Source: Nocardia terrae (GTDB taxonomy: Bacteria > Actinomycetota > Actinomycetes > Mycobacteriales > Mycobacteriaceae). From it: DNA of 64,000 nucleotides. A program made the position numbers and the translations under genes. Below are positions 51,925 through 61,873 of the stretch, in pieces; the first letter of the stretch is position 1, and every line of letters begins with the position of its first letter. The DNA is taken from the NCBI RefSeq assembly GCF_009760405.1, contig NZ_WRPP01000001.1, forward strand, positions 1,550,001-1,614,000, written 5' to 3'. The notes under the pieces were generated by a model. That model was given only the letters and a program-made list of their open reading frames with translations. It searched no databases and was not told the DNA's origin.

Positions 51925-52611
51925 TCAGACCAACTTCACCTGGACGGCGTGCGCCATCTCGTCGGACAGTTCGAATCCCTCATGACCGGGCACCGAGATG
52001 ACCACCGCGCCCGGCTTGGTCTCCACGGTGACGCGCGCGTCGGGGACGACGCCGGCCTCGCGGAGCTGGTTGATGGTCTCCGGATCGGTCTGGATGTGCT
52101 CGGACAGCCGGCGCACCACGACCGCCTGCGCCTGCCCGTTGGGCAGATCGCTGAGCCGGACCAGCTTCTCCTCGGCGCCGGAACCGGGCACGATGCCCAG
52201 CTCGTCCAGACCGGGAATGGGGTTGCCGTAGGGGGAGGTGGTGGGGTGGTTGAGCACCTCGACCAGGCGCCGCTCGACCTCCTCGCTCATCACGTGCTCC
52301 CAGCGGCACGCCTCGGCGTGGACGTTCTCCCACTCCAGTCCGATGATGTCGACCAGCAACCGCTCGGCCAACCGGTGCTTGCGCATCACGGCGACGGCCA
52401 TCGAGCGGCCCTTCTCGGTCAGTTCGAGGTGGCGATCACCGGCGACGGTGAGCAGCCCGTCGCGCTCCATGCGCGCGACCGTCTGGCTGACGGTCGGGCC
52501 GCTCTGCTCGAGGCGCTCCGCGATGCGGGCGCGCAGCGGCGTGACACCTTCTTCCTCGAGGTCGTAAATGGTACGGAGGTACATCTCCGTGGTGTCGACC
52601 AGATCTTTCAC
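51925..52611 (-). CDS. ideR: iron-dependent regulator IdeR (DtxR family)
   Basis: 228 residues. All DtxR/IdeR metal ligands are present at canonical numbers: Met10, His79, Glu83, His98, Cys102, Glu105 and His106. The HTH spans about 22-55 (VTPLRARIAERLEQSGPTVSQTVARMERDGLL) and the C-terminal SH3-like domain about 150-228. With ferrous iron it represses siderophore genes and activates storage. I find no clear iron box in this window. Galactose epimerase follows directly. Confidence 0.95.
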   Translation of the reverse strand: MKDLVDTTEMYLRTIYDLEEEGVTPLRARIAERLEQSGPTVSQTVARMERDGLLTVAGDRHLELTEKGRSMAVAVMRKHRLAERLLVDIIGLEWENVHAEACRWEHVMSEEVERRLVEVLNHPTTSPYGNPIPGLDELGIVPGSGAEEKLVRLSDLPNGQAQAVVVRRLSEHIQTDPETINQLREAGVVPDARVTVETKPGAVVISVPGHEGFELSDEMAHAVQVKLV

Positions 52612-52830
52612 CTGTTAAACCCCTTCGTCGGCACGAATTCTACCCATGCGCGGCGGCTGCACCGGGCGACAGCTTATTTCGCGAACGCACTGTCAACACC
52701 CAGGAGGGACTGCGTGTTCCCTGCGTGTTTCCGGAACGGACAAAGCCGAGCGGCATCCTGCCATCCCGGTACGACAGCATTGCGGTGGCTAAAGCTTACG
52801 AACCCCCGCCGACGCATTAGCGTGGCAGGT

Positions 52831-54069
52831 ATGTCTGGCCTAGCTGGTGGCGACGGAACCGTTGTCTGGACCGATAGATTCCTCGACTACACCTGGACCC
52901 CGGAGCACCCCATGCGCCCGGCCCGGCTGGAATTCACGATGGCCCTCGCGCAGGGGCTCGGACTGCTCGACGGGGTGGAGCGGCTCACACCGAGCGCGGC
53001 CGGGGAATCGGATCTGCTGCGGGTGCACACCCACGACTACATCGAGGCGGTCAAGCACGCTCAGCAGCCGCCCGGCCCGACACCCACCGATCCGCCCTAC
53101 GGTCTGGGCTCGGCCGACAATCCGGTGTTCCCGCACATGCACGAGGCGGCGTCGGTGATCGTGGGCGGCACCCTGGCCGCCGCCCGGGAGATCGCGGCCG
53201 GGCGCACCCGGCGCGCGGTGAGCATCGGCGGTGGCATGCATCACGCCATGCCGGCCTCGGCAGCGGGGTTCTGTGTGTACAACGATGTAGCGGTGGCCAT
53301 TTCGTGGTTGCTGGACAACGGTTTCGACCGCATCGCCTACATCGACGTGGACGTGCACCACGGCGACGGCGTGCAGCGCGTGTTCTACGGGGACCCGCGC
53401 GTGCTGACCGTGTCCATCCACCAGCACCCGGCGACGCTGTGGCCCAATACCGGATGGCCCGAGGAGACCGGCGCGGGCAAGGCCGAGGGCACCGCGATCA
53501 ACCTGCCGATCATGCCCGGCACCCGGGATCCGCTGTGGCTGCGCGGTTTCCACGCCGTGGTGCCCGGCGCGCTGGCGGCGTTCCGGCCGCAGATCGTGAT
53601 CAGCCAGTGCGGTGTCGACACCCATCGCGAGGATCCGCTCGCGGATCTCGAACTGAGCGTGGACGGCCAGCGCGCGGCCTTCCTGGCCATGCGTGAGCTG
53701 GCGGACCTGTATGCCGAGGGGCGCTGGCTCGCGGTCGGGGGCGGCGGCTACGGCTTGATCCGCGTGGTGCCGCGCGCCTGGACGCACCTGCTGGCCACGG
53801 CATTGGACCGCACCATCGACCCGGCCACCGCGACCCCGCCGGAATGGCGTGAGCGCGTGGGCGAATACGCGCCCATGGTGGCCGCGCCCGAGACCATGGG
53901 CGACGGCGCGGACACCTCCTACGCGCGCTGGGACGGCCCCGGCGGCGGCCGCGACACCGGTGACGAGCGTGCCGACCGCGCCCGCCGCGCCCTCGATATT
54001 TCCGTATTGGCAACGCGCCGGGCGAGTTTCGGCCTGCTCGGCCTGGATCCGGAGGATCCCCGTGACTGA
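52831..54069 (+). CDS. acuC: AcuC-type deacetylase (histone deacetylase superfamily)
   Basis: 412 residues. The zinc-dependent deacetylase core shows GGGMHHAMPASAAGFCVYNDVAVA (His137-His138 pair), IDVDVHHGDGVQ (Asp174 and His176 as metal ligands), HQHPATLWPNTG and GVDTHREDPLADLELS, with a late GGGGYGLIRVVPRAWT. AcuC removes acetyl groups from lysines, for example of acetyl-CoA synthetase. ATG 52831 has GGCAGGT directly before it. The following acetyltransferase gene overlaps it by 8 bp. Confidence 0.88.
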   Translation: MSGLAGGDGTVVWTDRFLDYTWTPEHPMRPARLEFTMALAQGLGLLDGVERLTPSAAGESDLLRVHTHDYIEAVKHAQQPPGPTPTDPPYGLGSADNPVFPHMHEAASVIVGGTLAAAREIAAGRTRRAVSIGGGMHHAMPASAAGFCVYNDVAVAISWLLDNGFDRIAYIDVDVHHGDGVQRVFYGDPRVLTVSIHQHPATLWPNTGWPEETGAGKAEGTAINLPIMPGTRDPLWLRGFHAVVPGALAAFRPQIVISQCGVDTHREDPLADLELSVDGQRAAFLAMRELADLYAEGRWLAVGGGGYGLIRVVPRAWTHLLATALDRTIDPATATPPEWRERVGEYAPMVAAPETMGDGADTSYARWDGPGGGRDTGDERADRARRALDISVLATRRASFGLLGLDPEDPRD

Positions 54070-56953
54070 CCCCGCCGATCAGACCTCGTCATCCGGGAAC
54101 GGCAGTGCGCCCCGCGGCGATACGCCCGGGGTCGCCGGTTCCCGCCCGACGCCCGAGTCCGCCCCGGGCGGGGCCGCTCGGTCGGGCGCGGGCGGAACGG
54201 CTGACCGGTCCGACTCGGTTGCGGGCCAGGGCGGTTCGGTGGTGCCCGGGGTCGCTGCCGCCGCCTCGACTCCGCCGCTGCCGCCCGATACGCCCGGCAC
54301 TCCGGTGAATCCGCCTCCGCCGCCGGAACACTGGTTCGCCGACGTGCTGGCCTCCGACGGCGGCGTGGTGCGGCTGCGGCCCATCACGCCCGCGGATGCG
54401 GAGGCACTGGAGCGTTTCCACGAGCGGCTGTCGGATCGCACCCGCTATCTGCGGTACTTCGGGCCCTACCCGCGCATGACGCCGAAGGACCTGTATCGCA
54501 CCACGCACGTGGACTATCGGGATCGGGTCGGGCTGGTGACCGAGCTCGGCGACGAGATCATCGCGGTCGGCCGCTACGAGTTCCTGGCCGATCGGCCCGG
54601 GCCGCGCGCCGCGGAGGTGGCGTTCGTGGTGGCCGACGGCCATCAGGGCCGCGGGCTGGGTTCGATCCTGCTCGAGCATTTGAACGGCGCGGCGGCCGAG
54701 AACGATATCGAGACCTTCGTGGCCGAGGTGCTGGCCGAGAACAACGCCATGGTGCAGGTGTTCCGCGACGCCGGATATCAGGTGCAGCGCAGCCGGGACG
54801 GGTCGGTGCTGCACCTGGAGTTCGCCATCGACCCCACCGAGGCGCTGCTGTCGGTGCGGGACTCGCGGGAACGGGCCTCGGAGGCGCGCAGCGTCGGAAA
54901 CCTGTTGTCGCCCAAGTCCATCGCGGTGATCGGCGCGACGCCCTCGACCAGCCGGGTCGGCGGCGCGGTGCTGGCCAACCTGCTGTCCGGGGCGTACCAG
55001 GGTCCGGTGTTCCCGGTGAACCGCCATCGCACCGCGGTGCGCGGGGTGCGCGCCTATCCGACGGTCCGCGACATCCCCGACGAGGTCGACCTGGCGGTGA
55101 TCGCGGTGCCCGCCGCCGAGATCGGTTCGGTGCTCGACGATTGCATGGCCAAGGGCGTCAAGGGCCTGGTGGTGCTGACCGCCGGATTCTCCGAATCCGG
55201 TCCGCGCGGCTACGAGGCCGAGCGGGAACTGGTCGACGCGGCCCGGGCGCACGGCATGCGGGTGGTGGGTCCGAGCGCGCTCGGCATCGCCAATACCGAT
55301 CCGTCGATCGCCCTGAACGCGACGCTCGCGCCGGTGCTGCCCGGGCGCGGGCGGATCGGATTCTTCTGCCAGTCCGGACCTTTGGGCGCGGCCATCCTGG
55401 GTGAGGCCGCGGCGCGCCAGCTCGGCCTGTCCACCTTCGTGTCCGCGGGCAATCGCGCCGACGTGTCCGGCAACGACCTGATGCAGTACTGGGACAGCGA
55501 TCCCGACACCGACGTGGTGCTGCTGTATCTCGAGACCTTCGGCAATCCGCGCAAGTTCTCCCGCATCGCGCGCCGGGTGGCGCACACCAAACCCATTGTG
55601 GCGGTGAACAGCGGCCGCAATGTGGGGCGCATGGACGGGGACCGGGACCTGGACCGATCGCTGGTGCGCAACTTGTTCGCGCAGGCCGGGATCATCCAGG
55701 TCGACTCCATCACCGAGCTTTTCGACTGCGCCATGCTGCTGGCCTACCAGCCGCTGCCCGCGGGCCCGCGGCTCGCGGTGATCGGCAACAGCGCCGCGCT
55801 GAGCTGGCTGGCCGTGGACGCGGCCCGCGGCGAGGGCCTCGAGATCGAGGAGCCCATCGATCTGGGTCCGCTGGCGGGCCCGGCCGACTATCTGACCTCG
55901 GTCGCCGCGGCCGTGAGCGATCCGGCGGTGGACGCGGTCATCGTGATCTACTCGCCGCCGGTGCCCGCGGCCGTCGCCTCCTTCGCCGAGGCGATCCGCT
56001 CGGGCGCCCAATCCGATCCGGACACACCGGTGCTCACCACCTTCGTCGCCGACCAGGGCATGCCGAACCTGCTCGCCACGCGTGGACTCGGCGGCATTCT
56101 CGAGCGCGGGTCCATCCCCTCCTTCGGTGATCCGGAGCGCGCGGCGCGGGCGCTGGCGCGGGTGCGGCGTTATGCCGACTGGCGCACCCGGCCGCTCTCG
56201 CCGATCGCCCGGCCCGGCGGCGTCGACACGACGCGGGCCCGGGAACTGGTGGCGCAGTGGATGTCCGACGACCCGCACTGGCTGACCGACCTGCAGGCCG
56301 CGGAACTGCTGGGCTGCTACGGGATCGCGGTGGTGGAGTTCCGGGACGTGAGCGACGCCGACGCCGCCGTGGCCGCCGCCGAGGAGCTGGGGTATCCGGT
56401 CGCGGCCAAGGCGACCGGTGAGATCTGGCGCAACCGGCCCGATCTCACCGGCGTCCGCCTGGATCTGTGGCATCCCGACGAGGTGCGGCGGGCCTTCACC
56501 GATCTGGCCGAGATCTCCGGCAATCCGGTGCACATCCAGCGCATGGCCACCAAGGGCGTGGGCTGCACCTTCCGGGCACAGGACGACCCGTCCTTCGGCT
56601 CGGTCATCAGCTTCGGCCTGTCGGGCACCATCATCGATCTGCTCGGCGACCGGGTGTACCGGGCGCTGCCGCTGACCGAGGCGGAGTCGGCCGAACTCAT
56701 CGACGCGCCGCGCGCGGCCCCGCTGCTGTCGGGCAGCGTCGGCGGGCGCGATATCGGCAAGCCGGTGGACAAGGACGCGCTGGCCGAACTGGCGCAACGA
56801 ATCTCGCGGCTCTGCGACGACCTGCCGGAGGTGCGAGAGTTGCAGTGCGAGCCGGTACTGGCCTCGCCGGAAGGCGCGGCGGTGCTGTACGGACGAGTGC
56901 GGATCGGGCCGGAACCCAACAGGTTCGACATCGGTCCGCGCCGAATGGGTTGA
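54062..56953 (+). CDS. GNAT domain fused to NDP-forming acyl-CoA synthetase-like modules (Pat-like lysine acetyltransferase)
   Basis: 963 residues from GTG 54062. Order: disordered Pro/Gly leader (1-88), GNAT domain (about 102-250, acetyl-CoA loop [10 protein letters not shown]), CoA-binding domain (about 280-375, [14 protein letters not shown]), succinyl-CoA-ligase-like domain (about 390-700) and ATP-grasp domain (about 730-955). This combination is known from Pat/PatZ-type protein acetyltransferases, though in E. coli PatZ the GNAT part is at the C-terminus. It probably acetylates lysine of metabolic enzymes and opposes the co-encoded deacetylase. A true acyl-CoA synthetase activity cannot be excluded. 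Confidence 0.85.
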   Translation: MTDPADQTSSSGNGSAPRGDTPGVAGSRPTPESAPGGAARSGAGGTADRSDSVAGQGGSVVPGVAAAASTPPLPPDTPGTPVNPPPPPEHWFADVLASDGGVVRLRPITPADAEALERFHERLSDRTRYLRYFGPYPRMTPKDLYRTTHVDYRDRVGLVTELGDEIIAVGRYEFLADRPGPRAAEVAFVVADGHQGRGLGSILLEHLNGAAAENDIETFVAEVLAENNAMVQVFRDAGYQVQRSRDGSVLHLEFAIDPTEALLSVRDSRERASEARSVGNLLSPKSIAVIGATPSTSRVGGAVLANLLSGAYQGPVFPVNRHRTAVRGVRAYPTVRDIPDEVDLAVIAVPAAEIGSVLDDCMAKGVKGLVVLTAGFSESGPRGYEAERELVDAARAHGMRVVGPSALGIANTDPSIALNATLAPVLPGRGRIGFFCQSGPLGAAILGEAAARQLGLSTFVSAGNRADVSGNDLMQYWDSDPDTDVVLLYLETFGNPRKFSRIARRVAHTKPIVAVNSGRNVGRMDGDRDLDRSLVRNLFAQAGIIQVDSITELFDCAMLLAYQPLPAGPRLAVIGNSAALSWLAVDAARGEGLEIEEPIDLGPLAGPADYLTSVAAAVSDPAVDAVIVIYSPPVPAAVASFAEAIRSGAQSDPDTPVLTTFVADQGMPNLLATRGLGGILERGSIPSFGDPERAARALARVRRYADWRTRPLSPIARPGGVDTTRARELVAQWMSDDPHWLTDLQAAELLGCYGIAVVEFRDVSDADAAVAAAEELGYPVAAKATGEIWRNRPDLTGVRLDLWHPDEVRRAFTDLAEISGNPVHIQRMATKGVGCTFRAQDDPSFGSVISFGLSGTIIDLLGDRVYRALPLTEAESAELIDAPRAAPLLSGSVGGRDIGKPVDKDALAELAQRISRLCDDLPEVRELQCEPVLASPEGAAVLYGRVRIGPEPNRFDIGPRRMG

Positions 56954-57050
56954 GCTCCACAGCTCGAACAACCGGCACGACACAGCTCGAGCGGCCGTCA
57001 CGACACGGTCCGGGACAGCAGAAGCGACAACGCTTCGGAGAGGTGAACGA

Positions 57051-59813
57051 GTGCAGTCACACCAGATCGAGACGGCGACCGCGCCGCTGCGCGACGACAT
57101 CCGCTTCCTCGGCGGAATCCTCGGCGACACCATTCGCGATCACGAGGGCGCGCAGATCTTCGACCTGATCGAGCGGGTCCGGGTGGAGGCGTTCAAGGTG
57201 CGCCGCTCCGAGGTCGAGCGCAGCGCCGTGGCGGACATGCTGCGCGACATCGACACTCGCACGGCCATTCACGTGATCCGGGCCTTCAGCCACTTCCTGC
57301 TGCTGGCCAATCTGGCCGAGGATCTGCAGCGCGATCGGCGGCGCGCGGTGCACGTCGCGGCGGGGGAGCCGCCGCAGGACTCCAGCCTGGCGGCCACCTA
57401 CCGCAAGCTCGACGCGATCGGGCCGACCGGGGACACGGTCGCCGATCTGCTCACCGACGCCCTGGTCTCGCCGGTCATCACCGCGCATCCGACCGAGACC
57501 CGGCGGCGCACCATCTTCGACGTGCAGGGCCACATCACCGAGCTCATGCGGCAGCGGGGCCGCTACAACCGCTACGAGCCGGAGTTCGCCGAGCTCGAGG
57601 TCGACATCCGCCGCCAGGTGCTGCAGCTGTGGCGTGCCGCGTTGATCCGGTTGGCGCGCTTGCGGATCCAGGACGAGATCGAGGTCGGGCTGCGGTACTA
57701 CGACCTGACGCTGTTCGATGTCATTCCGCGCATCAACGATCAGGTGCGCGCGGCGCTGCGTTCGCGCTGGCCGGGGCACGCGCTGCTGCGGCGTCCGATC
57801 CTGCGGCCGGGTTCCTGGATCGGCGGCGACCGCGACGGCAATCCGTTCGTGACCGCCGAGGTGGTGCATCGCGCCACCCACCGGGCGGGTGCGGTGGCGT
57901 TCGACCGGTATCTGAAATCCCTGGTGGAACTGGAGAAGACGCTGTCGCAGTCGGCGCGGCTGGTGCCGGTGACCCCGGAGCTCGCGGCCATCGCCGACGC
58001 GGGCTACGACGATTCGCCGCAGCGCGCGGACGAGCCGTATCGCCGTGCGATCCGCGGGATCCGGGCGCGGCTGAGCGCCACGGCCTGCCGGTCGCTGGGC
58101 GAGATCCCCACCGACGGAATCGACGTCGGCGCGACGCCCTACGAAGGACCGCAGGGGCTGCTGGCCGACCTGAACGCGGTCGACGCGTCCATGCGCGCCT
58201 CCGGCGACGGGCTGCTGGCCGACGACCAGCTGGCCGCGCTGCGTGCCGCCGTGGAGACCTTCGGCTTCCACCTGCAGGGCCTGGACATGCGCCAGAACTC
58301 CGAATCCCATGAGCAGGTGGTGGCCGAGCTGTTCGCTTGGGCCGGAGTGCATTCCGACTACGCCTCGCTCGACGAGGCCGCGCGCGTGGAGCTGCTCTCG
58401 GCGGAGCTGACCACCCGCCGGCCGTTGGTCGGGTCCAACGCCCGGCTCAGCGAGCTGGCCGCCAAGGAGCTCGCGGTGGTGCGCGCGGCCAAGACCGCGC
58501 TCGACGATCTGGGCCCGGATACCGTGCCCAACTACATCATCAGCATGTGCACCTCGGTCAGCGACATGCTCGAGGCGGCCCTGCTGTTGAAGGAGGCGGG
58601 CATTCTCGATCCGGGCGACGCGGACACCCCGCCGTCGAGCCCGGTCGGCGTGGTGCCCCTGTTCGAGACCATCGACGACCTGCGCCACGGGGCCGAGATC
58701 CTCTCCGCCGCCCTGGAAGTGCCCGCCTATCAGCGGCTGGTGGCCGCGCGCGGCATGCAGCAGGAGGTCATGCTCGGCTACTCCGACTCCAACAAGGACG
58801 GCGGGTACCTGGCCGCGAACTGGGCGCTGTACCGCGCCGAGCAGAACCTGGTGGACGTGGCCCGCAAGACCGGAATTCGCTTGCGGCTCTTCCACGGTCG
58901 CGGCGGCACCGTGGGTCGCGGCGGCGGTCGCAGCTACGACGCCATCCTGGCCCAGCCGGCCGGGGCGGTGCGCGGTTCGCTGCGGCTGACCGAGCAGGGC
59001 GAGGTCATCTCCACCAAGTACGCCGACCCGAGCACGGCCTACCGCAATCTGGAGGCGTTGGTCGCGGGCACCCTGGAATCCACCCTGCTCGATGTCGAGG
59101 GCTTGGGCGCGGAGGCCGAGCCCGCGTACGAATTGCTCGACGAGCTGGCCGAATCGGCGCGAGTCGCGTACTCGAAGCTCGTCCACGAGACGCCCGGCTT
59201 CGTCGACTACTTCCGTGCGTCCACCCCGATCGCCGAGGTCGCGGACCTCAACCTCGGCTCCCGCCCGGCCTCGCGCAAACCCACCAACTCCGTCTACGAC
59301 CTGCGCGCGATCCCGTGGGTCATGGCCTGGAGCCAGTCCCGGGTGATGCTGCCCGGCTGGTACGGCACCGGCACCGCCTTCGAGCAGTGGATCGGTGACG
59401 ATCCGGCCCGCCTGGCCACCCTCTCGGACCTCTACCGCCGCTGGCCGTTCTTCCAGACGGTGCTGTCCAACCTGGCCCAGGTGATGGCCAAGGCCGATAT
59501 GGACATCGCCGCCGCCTACGCCGACCTGGTCCCCGACAAGGCGTTGCGCGACAAGGTCTTCGGCATGATCTGCGACGAGTACTCCCGCACGGTCCGCATG
59601 CACGCCGCCATCACCGGCACCGACGAACTCCTCGCCGACAACCCGGCCCTGGCCGAATCGATCCACAACCGCTTCCCGTACCTGGAACCCCTCAACCAAC
59701 TCCAAGTCGAGCTGCTGCGCCGCCGCCGCGCGGGCGACACCTCCGAACTCGTGGAGCGCGGCATCCTGCTCACCATGAACGGCCTGGCCACCGCCTTGCG
59801 AAATTCCGGCTAG
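57051..59813 (+). CDS. ppc: phosphoenolpyruvate carboxylase
   Basis: 920 residues. Catalytic His146 lies in VITAHPTET, the second active-site loop is [13 protein letters not shown] (His615), [10 protein letters not shown] precedes it, and the chain ends in the conserved RNSG. It forms oxaloacetate from PEP and bicarbonate. GTG 57051 has GAGAGGTGAAC upstream. The gene follows the acetyltransferase by about 100 bp. Confidence 0.95.
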   Translation: MQSHQIETATAPLRDDIRFLGGILGDTIRDHEGAQIFDLIERVRVEAFKVRRSEVERSAVADMLRDIDTRTAIHVIRAFSHFLLLANLAEDLQRDRRRAVHVAAGEPPQDSSLAATYRKLDAIGPTGDTVADLLTDALVSPVITAHPTETRRRTIFDVQGHITELMRQRGRYNRYEPEFAELEVDIRRQVLQLWRAALIRLARLRIQDEIEVGLRYYDLTLFDVIPRINDQVRAALRSRWPGHALLRRPILRPGSWIGGDRDGNPFVTAEVVHRATHRAGAVAFDRYLKSLVELEKTLSQSARLVPVTPELAAIADAGYDDSPQRADEPYRRAIRGIRARLSATACRSLGEIPTDGIDVGATPYEGPQGLLADLNAVDASMRASGDGLLADDQLAALRAAVETFGFHLQGLDMRQNSESHEQVVAELFAWAGVHSDYASLDEAARVELLSAELTTRRPLVGSNARLSELAAKELAVVRAAKTALDDLGPDTVPNYIISMCTSVSDMLEAALLLKEAGILDPGDADTPPSSPVGVVPLFETIDDLRHGAEILSAALEVPAYQRLVAARGMQQEVMLGYSDSNKDGGYLAANWALYRAEQNLVDVARKTGIRLRLFHGRGGTVGRGGGRSYDAILAQPAGAVRGSLRLTEQGEVISTKYADPSTAYRNLEALVAGTLESTLLDVEGLGAEAEPAYELLDELAESARVAYSKLVHETPGFVDYFRASTPIAEVADLNLGSRPASRKPTNSVYDLRAIPWVMAWSQSRVMLPGWYGTGTAFEQWIGDDPARLATLSDLYRRWPFFQTVLSNLAQVMAKADMDIAAAYADLVPDKALRDKVFGMICDEYSRTVRMHAAITGTDELLADNPALAESIHNRFPYLEPLNQLQVELLRRRRAGDTSELVERGILLTMNGLATALRNSG

Positions 59814-59833
59814 CCCCCGCACCCACAATCCTT

Positions 59834-59855
59834 CTGCCCCAGGAAGATGGGGCAG
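59834..59855 (+). terminator. ppc terminator hairpin
   Basis: CTGCCCC (59834-59840) pairs with GGGGCAG (59849-59855) around an 8-base loop, 20 bases past the ppc stop. No T-tract follows. Confidence 0.5.
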
Positions 59856-59943
59856 CAGGGATGTGTGGAATGCAACTCTTTCGCATCATGCGGAAGTTAG
59901 TGTTCGGCGACCTCACAGTCGGGGTGTCGAACAGGAGTTCCAG

Positions 59944-60414
59944 ATGAGTTCAAGCAGCATGTTGCGTCGTCGAATCGGTTGGGGTGCATCGAGTTTGATG
60001 GCCGCTGTCGCCATGGTCGGGTGGGGCACCGCCGCCGCGTCCGTCCCACAGAGCTATGTGGCGCTACAGGTCCCGGCGCCCGCCGGTGGTTTCGTGGTGG
60101 GCACGTCGACGGAGGTCCATGCGAGCGTCCTGGGCACGGGGATGCCCTTCCTCCCGAACATGCAGGTCACTTTCACCGACAACGGCACCTGCTTCGATTC
60201 GATGTACCCGCTGAATGTGGACGAGAGCGACGTGCGGGCCACCTGGACCCCGACGACCCCCGGTATCCACACCCTGACCGTGACGCAGGGCGGCGGCTCG
60301 GCCACGCAAACGGTCACGGTCGCGGCGGCGCCCGCCGGAACCAAGGTCCCGACCCCGTCGACCCCCGGCTGCGGCGGCAGTGGCAGTGCGGGTTCCGGCA
60401 GCTTCGGATCCTGA
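59944..60414 (+). CDS. exported Ig-like protein
   Basis: 156 residues: signal peptide (about 1-33, SSLMAAVAMVGWGTAAAS), one Ig-like domain (VALQVPAPAGGFVVGTSTEVHASVLG...VTFTDNGTCF...ATWTPTTPGIHTLTVTQGG), then a short GSGSAGSGS tail with a late Cys. Layout matches the two other exported Ig-like proteins near 47 and 49 kb; sequence identity is lower. ATG 59944 has AGGAG upstream. Confidence 0.75.
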   Translation: MSSSSMLRRRIGWGASSLMAAVAMVGWGTAAASVPQSYVALQVPAPAGGFVVGTSTEVHASVLGTGMPFLPNMQVTFTDNGTCFDSMYPLNVDESDVRATWTPTTPGIHTLTVTQGGGSATQTVTVAAAPAGTKVPTPSTPGCGGSGSAGSGSFGS

Positions 60415-60419
60415 ATTGC

Positions 60420-60435
60420 GTAGGTGAAGTCCTAC
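60420..60435. promoter_or_regulatory. ArsR operator site 1
   Basis: GTAGGTGAAGTCCTAC is an imperfect palindrome with GTAGG/CCTAC arms. It lies just upstream of the TTGACA -35 element (60438-60443). Confidence 0.7.
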
Positions 60436-60437
60436 GG

Positions 60438-60467
60438 TTGACAGGTAGGTAAAATCCTACCTATCCT
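60438..60467 (+). promoter_or_regulatory. sigma-70-like promoter of the ArsR gene with operator site 2
   Basis: A perfect TTGACA (60438-60443) is followed after 18 bases by TATCCT (60462-60467). Operator site 2, GTAGGTAAAATCCTAC (60445-60460), fills the spacer, so a bound ArsR dimer would block RNA polymerase. Confidence 0.72.
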
Positions 60468-60473
60468 TGGGTC

Positions 60474-60830
60474 ATGCCCTACCGCTTGAAGTCCGGAACC
60501 GCTGATCGGGTGTTCGGGGCGCTGGCCAATCCGACGCGGCGCGACATCCTCGAGTTGTTGCTCGAGGGGGAGCAGTCGGTGCAGGTGATCGCCGAGCGCT
60601 TCGATATGGCGCGGCCCAGCGTCTCGGAGCATTTGAAGGTGCTGCGGGACGCTGGGCTGGTGGCGGAGGAGAAGCGGGGGCGGCAGCGGTTCTATCGCGT
60701 GGAGCCGGATCCGTTGCACGACTTGCAGTCCTGGCTCGATCCGTTCGAACGGTTCTGGCGGGCCCGGCTGCGTGACCTGGGTGCGGTACTGGATGCCATG
60801 CCCGATGATCCCGAGGAGAAGGACCGATGA
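60474..60830 (+). CDS. ArsR family transcriptional regulator
   Basis: 118 residues. Winged HTH of the type ADRVFGALANPTRRDILELLLEGEQSVQVIAERFDMARPSVSEHLKVLRDAGLVAEEKRGRQRFYRV, without cysteine metal ligands, as in ArsR proteins paired with SRPBCC genes. The next gene overlaps it by 4 bp. It likely represses the operon through two sites in its promoter. Confidence 0.88.
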   Translation: MPYRLKSGTADRVFGALANPTRRDILELLLEGEQSVQVIAERFDMARPSVSEHLKVLRDAGLVAEEKRGRQRFYRVEPDPLHDLQSWLDPFERFWRARLRDLGAVLDAMPDDPEEKDR

Positions 60831-61273
60831 TGACCGACGATCTCACCACGATCGAACTCGACCACTTCTATCCGCATCCGCCGGAGAAGGTGTGGCGGGC
60901 GCTGACCACCCCGGAGCTCATGGGGCAGTGGATGATGCGGCCGATCGGCTTCGAGCCGGTGGTGGGCAATGTGTTCGAGATGAAGACCCAGCCCATGCCG
61001 GGCCAGAACTTCTCCGGCGAGATCCGCGGCGAGGTGCTGGAAGTCGTTGCGCCACAGCTGCTCAGCATCACCTGGAGTGACGCGCGGGCCGAGCGTCCGA
61101 GTGGTTGGGTGATCAGCTGGGCGCTGCGGCCGGAAGGGGGCGGCACCCGGATCATGTTCAGCCACAGTGGCTTCGATCCGGACGATCCGATCGCGCAGCG
61201 CACCCGCGGCATCATGGGCAAGGGCTGGGGGAGCATGCTCGGCAACCTGGAGGCGGTCATCGCCGCGGCGTAG
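60827..61273 (+). CDS. SRPBCC (AHSA1-like) domain protein
   Basis: 148 residues, a START/Bet v1-like fold: IELDHFYPHPPEKVWRALTTPELMGQWMM and RGEVLEVVAPQLLSITWSD...GWVISWALRPEGGGTRIMFSHSGF are AHSA1-type signatures. Members bind small hydrophobic ligands or aid folding. It overlaps the ArsR gene by 4 bp, an arrangement widespread in actinobacteria. Confidence 0.85.
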   Translation: MMTDDLTTIELDHFYPHPPEKVWRALTTPELMGQWMMRPIGFEPVVGNVFEMKTQPMPGQNFSGEIRGEVLEVVAPQLLSITWSDARAERPSGWVISWALRPEGGGTRIMFSHSGFDPDDPIAQRTRGIMGKGWGSMLGNLEAVIAAA

Positions 61274-61336
61274 CCGATTGACGCGGCCCCTCTGCCGACC
61301 TATCGTCTGAGACAGTAGGTCGAACGAGGTGGTCCC

Positions 61337-61873
61337 ATGTTGTCCCGTCTGACGCGACGTCCCGCCGAACTCGTGCACACCGCGACCGAGACCGGTGTCC
61401 GCGACGAGCTGTCGCTGTTCGTCGCCGCCCCGCCCGAGGCGCTGTGGGATCTCGTCTCCGATGTCACCCAGATGAGCCGTTGGAGCCCGGAAAACCGTGG
61501 CGCGCAATGGCTGAGCCCGATCTCCGAACCGGTGCCCGGGGCCTGGTTCCTCGGCTTCAACCGCATCGGCCCGGTCCCGTGGGTCACCCCCTGCGAGGTG
61601 ACGATCGTCGATCCGCCCCGCCATTTCGAATTCCGCGTCCACCTCATCGGCACCAGCTGGGGCTACCTGCTCGAGCCCGCCGAGGGCGGCACGGTCGTCA
61701 CCGAATACCGCGAATGGCCCTATGCCGCACCGCTTCTGAAGCTGCTGCGGCTCTCGGGCCCGATCGGCCGCCCCCGTGACAATCTCGCCCTGGACGGGCT
61801 GTACCGCTCCATGTATCGCCTCAAGGCGCTCGCGGAAGCGGCACAGCCCGGTCCGGTGTATCGAGACCATTAG
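61337..61873 (+). CDS. SRPBCC family protein
   Basis: 178 residues. Polyketide cyclase/dehydrase-like fold: VRDELSLFVAAPPEALWDLVSDVTQMSRWSPENRGAQWL, GAWFLGFNRIG and GTVVTEYREWPY. Its ligand is unknown. GAGG lies upstream of ATG 61337. It follows the ArsR/SRPBCC pair by 63 bases and ends four bases inside the MFS gene, tail to tail. Confidence 0.8.
   Translation: MLSRLTRRPAELVHTATETGVRDELSLFVAAPPEALWDLVSDVTQMSRWSPENRGAQWLSPISEPVPGAWFLGFNRIGPVPWVTPCEVTIVDPPRHFEFRVHLIGTSWGYLLEPAEGGTVVTEYREWPYAAPLLKLLRLSGPIGRPRDNLALDGLYRSMYRLKALAEAAQPGPVYRDH

Noticed and set aside
54089..57133. Open frame of over 1000 codons opposite the acetyltransferase gene
   Set aside because: Shadow of the GNAT/ACS-like gene; no family resemblance.
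57057..59828. Open frame of 923 codons opposite ppc
   Set aside because: Shadow of ppc; His/Gly/Arg-rich nonsense with no motif.
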